A DNA stretch of 5,924 nucleotides. Source: Pseudomonadota bacterium. Its GTDB lineage: Bacteria; Myxococcota; UBA9042; PHBI01. The DNA lies in the NCBI GenBank assembly GCA_005788935.1, contig SYAK01000497.1, positions 1 through 5,924 on the forward strand, in the 5' to 3' direction. Under the pieces are notes generated by a model, which had not been told where the DNA came from, searched no databases, and saw only the letters and a list, made by a program, of their open reading frames with translations. This document shows, piece by piece, positions 1 through 5,924 of this stretch; within the stretch, counting starts at the first letter, position 1; each line of letters begins with the position of its first letter. Position numbers and translations under genes: made by a program.

Positions 1-498
<498 letters not shown>

Positions 499-500
499 GC

Positions 501-1780
501 TCAGTCGCCTCCTGGGGTTGCGACGCTCATGCGCGCCTCGGGGTCCTCCGCGCCGACCGTGCGGCCGTCGCTGCGGAACTCGACGCGCGTCGCGCCAGTG
601 TCCGGGTCGACCGTCTCGACCTCGGTCATCGCGCCCCCGCTGCGGGGCGCGCTCTGGTTACGGGCTCCGCCCTGCGCTTGAGCGAGCTGGCGCGCGCGTC
701 GGCCGCTGCCATCGCGGGTCAGGTTCAGCTCGCAGACGTACCCGGAGGCCGCGATGACGTGCTTGACGTCGGTGACGTAGTACTTGCCCGAGAGCAGCGA
801 GGAGATGCCGCGCACCTCGACGATGCTCTTGGCGCGCAGCGTCGGGTCGCCGACGACGCGCAGCGAGAGCTTGACCGTCGCGCGCTCCGCCCGACGGAAC
901 CGGGCTCCCGCCTCCCGCTCCACACGGGCGCTCGTCGTCGCCGCGGTGGGCTGGACGCTGGCGGTCGCGTTGCGGGTCTGCAGCGACGTCGAGCCGGTGT
1001 CGGGGTCGACGACCTCGACGACCTCGGCCAGCGTCTCGCGGCTCGCGGTGGCGTTCGTCGCCGTGTGTTCAACCGTCGTGCGCGTCAGCGGGTCGCGTCC
1101 GCGCACGGTCACGCGCCCCGCACGACGCGCGAGCTCGCCCTCGACGTTGACGGAGAGGACGTCACCGCGGCCCGGGTCGGCGTACCAGGTGAAGACGTGG
1201 GTCGGGGCCGCGCTCTGACGGCGGGTGTGGAAGTGGAGGCCGCCGTCGTCGACGAAGAACTCGAACTCCTCGCGGCTCGCGAGACGCCGGAGAAAACGCG
1301 CGTCGGTCTCCGCGGTCTGGTTGATGACGTCGAAGACCTCGCCCGTGTCCTCAACGTCGACGAAGCCGCCCTCGAACCCGTGCTCCTCGGCGATGGCGCG
1401 CGCGATGTCGGCGCGGGACTTGTTCTCCCAGGCGCGCGTCCGCGCCTCGCGGTCCATGAGCACCGTCGTCGCCCGGCCCTCGAGGGTCAGCGTGCCGAAG
1501 CCCTTGAGGCTGCGGATGACCACGCGACGCGGCGGTGCCATGTTCCCGGGGTAGCCCCAACTCACCTCCAACGTCGCACCGCCTGCGAGGTCCTCGCGGT
1601 CGAAGAGCGAGAGGTCGAAGTTGTCGAGCTGGAGCGACACCTGATCGGCCTTCCGCTCGGCGTCCTCGTAGGTGAAGCCGATGAGCCTCCCTGCGAGGTC
1701 CAAGGGCTCGCCAGACGTCGCGCGCTCATCGCGCAGCAGCGTGAGTCGCACGCCGGGAGCGCTGCGGTCCTGAGGCGTCG

Positions 1781-1784
<4 letters not shown>
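501..1784 (-). CDS. Phage late control D (gpD-like) baseplate hub protein
   Basis: This 427-residue protein belongs to the gpD / T4 gp27 / VgrG-N-terminal hub family, which forms the trimeric ring joining the tail tube to the spike. Visible family features are a first barrel region with [20 protein letters not shown] and [12 protein letters not shown] (31-62), a VSWGYPG strand turn (74-80), an alpha/beta region with [16 protein letters not shown] (122-137), [30 protein letters not shown] (156-185), and the late [16 protein letters not shown]...[27 protein letters not shown] signature (312-359). After residue 360 comes a polar tail rich in A, R, Q and S. The motif VDPDTG occurs twice (259-264 and 392-397). 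The ATG at 1784 has GGAG six bases upstream and overlaps the preceding stop as ATGA, giving translational coupling. It lies immediately upstream of its expected partner, the gpV spike. Confidence 0.9.
508..513 (-). promoter_or_regulatory. Shine-Dalgarno site of the spike gene
   Basis: The minus strand reads AGGAGG here, nine bases before the ATG at 498. It lies inside the last codons of the gpD gene, whose TGA is at 501-503. This decides the start of the spike gene and suggests coupled translation of hub and spike. Confidence 0.75.
588..620 (-). repeat. Second copy of the VDPDTG repeat in the hub gene
   Basis: This encodes hub residues 389-399, [11 protein letters not shown]. By hand alignment it matches the copy at 987-1019 at 27 of 33 bases. 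It lies in the polar C-terminal tail beyond the recognisable gpD fold. Confidence 0.6.
987..1019 (-). repeat. First copy of the VDPDTG repeat in the hub gene
   Basis: This encodes hub residues 256-266, [11 protein letters not shown], inside a low-complexity T/A/S-rich stretch (about 239-286) between the middle of the hub and its last barrel. The copies are 133 residues apart, so this is a dispersed internal repeat, not a tandem one. Confidence 0.6.
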
Positions 1785-2119
<335 letters not shown>

Positions 2120-2121
2120 CG

Positions 2122-2622
2122 TCACACCTCCTCGCGAAGGGACTCGGAGGTGACGCGGACGTCGAGGATCTCCTCGAAGCCCACGGTCGCGGCGTAGACC
2201 ATGACGCGGCCGTCGTTGCCGAACTGGCGGTACTGGAACTCGACGCTCGTGAGCACCGCCTCGACCGTGAGGACCCCGGGCCAAACGAGGAGCGTGCGCG
2301 GAGGGGCTGTCGCGGCGACGCCCTCGGTCGCCTCGGGCGGCACGGTGAGCGCCCGCAAAAACGCGCGGAAGTCCATGATGTCGACGTCGCCCGGCTGCTC
2401 GGCGGCGAACACGCGGTCGAGGTAGAACTCAACGCCGCTCAGCTCCCGGTTGCCGGTGCTCTGGTACTGCAGCACCTGGTGCGAGAGGCCCGGCACCGTC
2501 AGCCGGTTCCAGTTGACCTGTACCTTCTCGGCCAGCTGCGTCGGGTTGAACAGGCACTCGATGGACTCGCCGGTCTCGACGTTCACGAGCGAGCAGCGCG
2601 GCGGACGGGTATCGAACGGCAT
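2122..2622 (-). CDS. Contractile injection system tube/hub-adaptor protein, N-terminal-domain type
   Basis: This 166-residue protein resembles the N-terminal domain of the Afp7/Pvc7-type tube-terminating proteins and of related phage tail proteins next to gpD. Family-like features are the opening [20 protein letters not shown] (11-30), where FNP is the hallmark, then [22 protein letters not shown] (36-57) and LSGVEFYLD (61-69). A helix follows around residues 82-93 ([12 protein letters not shown]), then a C-terminal half with [41 protein letters not shown] (111-151), which matches the usual W-G...L..V...Y..F...G.P.RA...L.E pattern. The likely role is to cap the tube at the baseplate end and seat the hub. 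The ATG at 2622 has GAGGAG seven bases upstream (2630-2635) and lies 14 bases after the tape measure stop. Known Afp7-type proteins carry a LysM domain on the same chain, but here that domain is a separate downstream gene. Confidence 0.8.
   Translation of the reverse strand: MPFDTRPPRCSLVNVETGESIECLFNPTQLAEKVQVNWNRLTVPGLSHQVLQYQSTGNRELSGVEFYLDRVFAAEQPGDVDIMDFRAFLRALTVPPEATEGVAATAPPRTLLVWPGVLTVEAVLTSVEFQYRQFGNDGRVMVYAATVGFEEILDVRVTSESLREEV
2127..2132 (-). promoter_or_regulatory. Shine-Dalgarno site that fixes the LysM gene start
   Basis: The minus strand reads AGGAGG seven bases before the ATG at 2119, within the final codons of the preceding gene. It is the best ribosome site in this stretch and argues against any start further upstream. 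Confidence 0.75.
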
Positions 2623-2636
2623 CGCGGCGCTCCTCG

Positions 2637-5444
<2,808 letters not shown>

Positions 5445-5638
5445 GGGCGACTACCTTCGTTTGCCTGCTTTCTCGATCTCGCGTGCCTCGCGTTCGCGCT
5501 GCCGCCCGATGCGCTCGAGCAGCCAGTCCCGGTCGGCGGTGGGGAGCTCGAGGGCCTCGCTCAGCGTCGCCCCCAGTCCGGAGCCGCCGTGCTGCTGCCA
5601 GCAGAGCTGGAACAGGCCCTCGCGCCAGTCATCGAGGC

Positions 5639-5924
<286 letters not shown>

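Noticed and set aside
2623..2636. Promoter or terminator in the largest intergenic gap
   Set aside because: The gap is 14 bases and is taken up by the Shine-Dalgarno site of the next gene. No other gap is larger than six bases.

Overview
The window is one uninterrupted stretch of a contractile phage-tail module. Every gene is read from the minus strand, so transcription runs from the right edge (about 5924) to the left edge (1), and both edge genes are cut. The DNA is very GC-rich, with G/C-ending codons dominating, and this produces many long meaningless ORFs on the opposite strand. The composition fits a high-GC bacterium such as a myxobacterium or actinobacterium, or its phage. Nothing in the window fixes the host, and no integrase, capsid, host gene or tRNA is present.

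In transcription order the genes are: (1) a tail assembly chaperone, zero-frame product (5639-5924, 5' end outside the window); (2) an overlapping ORF in its -1 frame (5451-5756), most likely expressed as a frameshift extension of the first; (3) a 935-residue tape measure protein (2637-5444); (4) a 166-residue protein with the contractile injection system (CIS) tube/hub N-terminal domain (2122-2622); (5) a 112-residue LysM-type baseplate protein (1781-2119); (6) a 427-residue gpD-type hub protein (501-1784); (7) a gpV/VgrG-type spike protein with an OB fold, running off the left edge (1-498). Successive genes are separated by 6, 14, 2, -4 and 2 bases, and most starts have a clear Shine-Dalgarno sequence, so this is one translationally coupled operon. 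I see no room for an internal promoter or terminator.

The genes fit one assembly pathway. The chaperones coat the tape measure protein. The tape measure sets tail length and organises tube growth. The CIS-tube/LysM pair and the gpD hub link tube to baseplate, and the gpV spike sits below the hub. Sheath and tube genes would be expected just to the right, and gp25-, gpJ- and gpI-like baseplate genes just to the left. The window alone cannot say whether this is an intact prophage, a tailocin or another contractile injection system. The tape measure and the frameshifting chaperone pair favour a phage or phage-derived tail.

The most interesting signal is a CCCTTTC heptamer, correctly phased for -1 frameshifting, in the chaperone overlap just upstream of the tape measure gene. 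It is the only phased X XXY YYZ heptamer I found in the 118-base overlap, and an AGGAGG lies seven bases before it.
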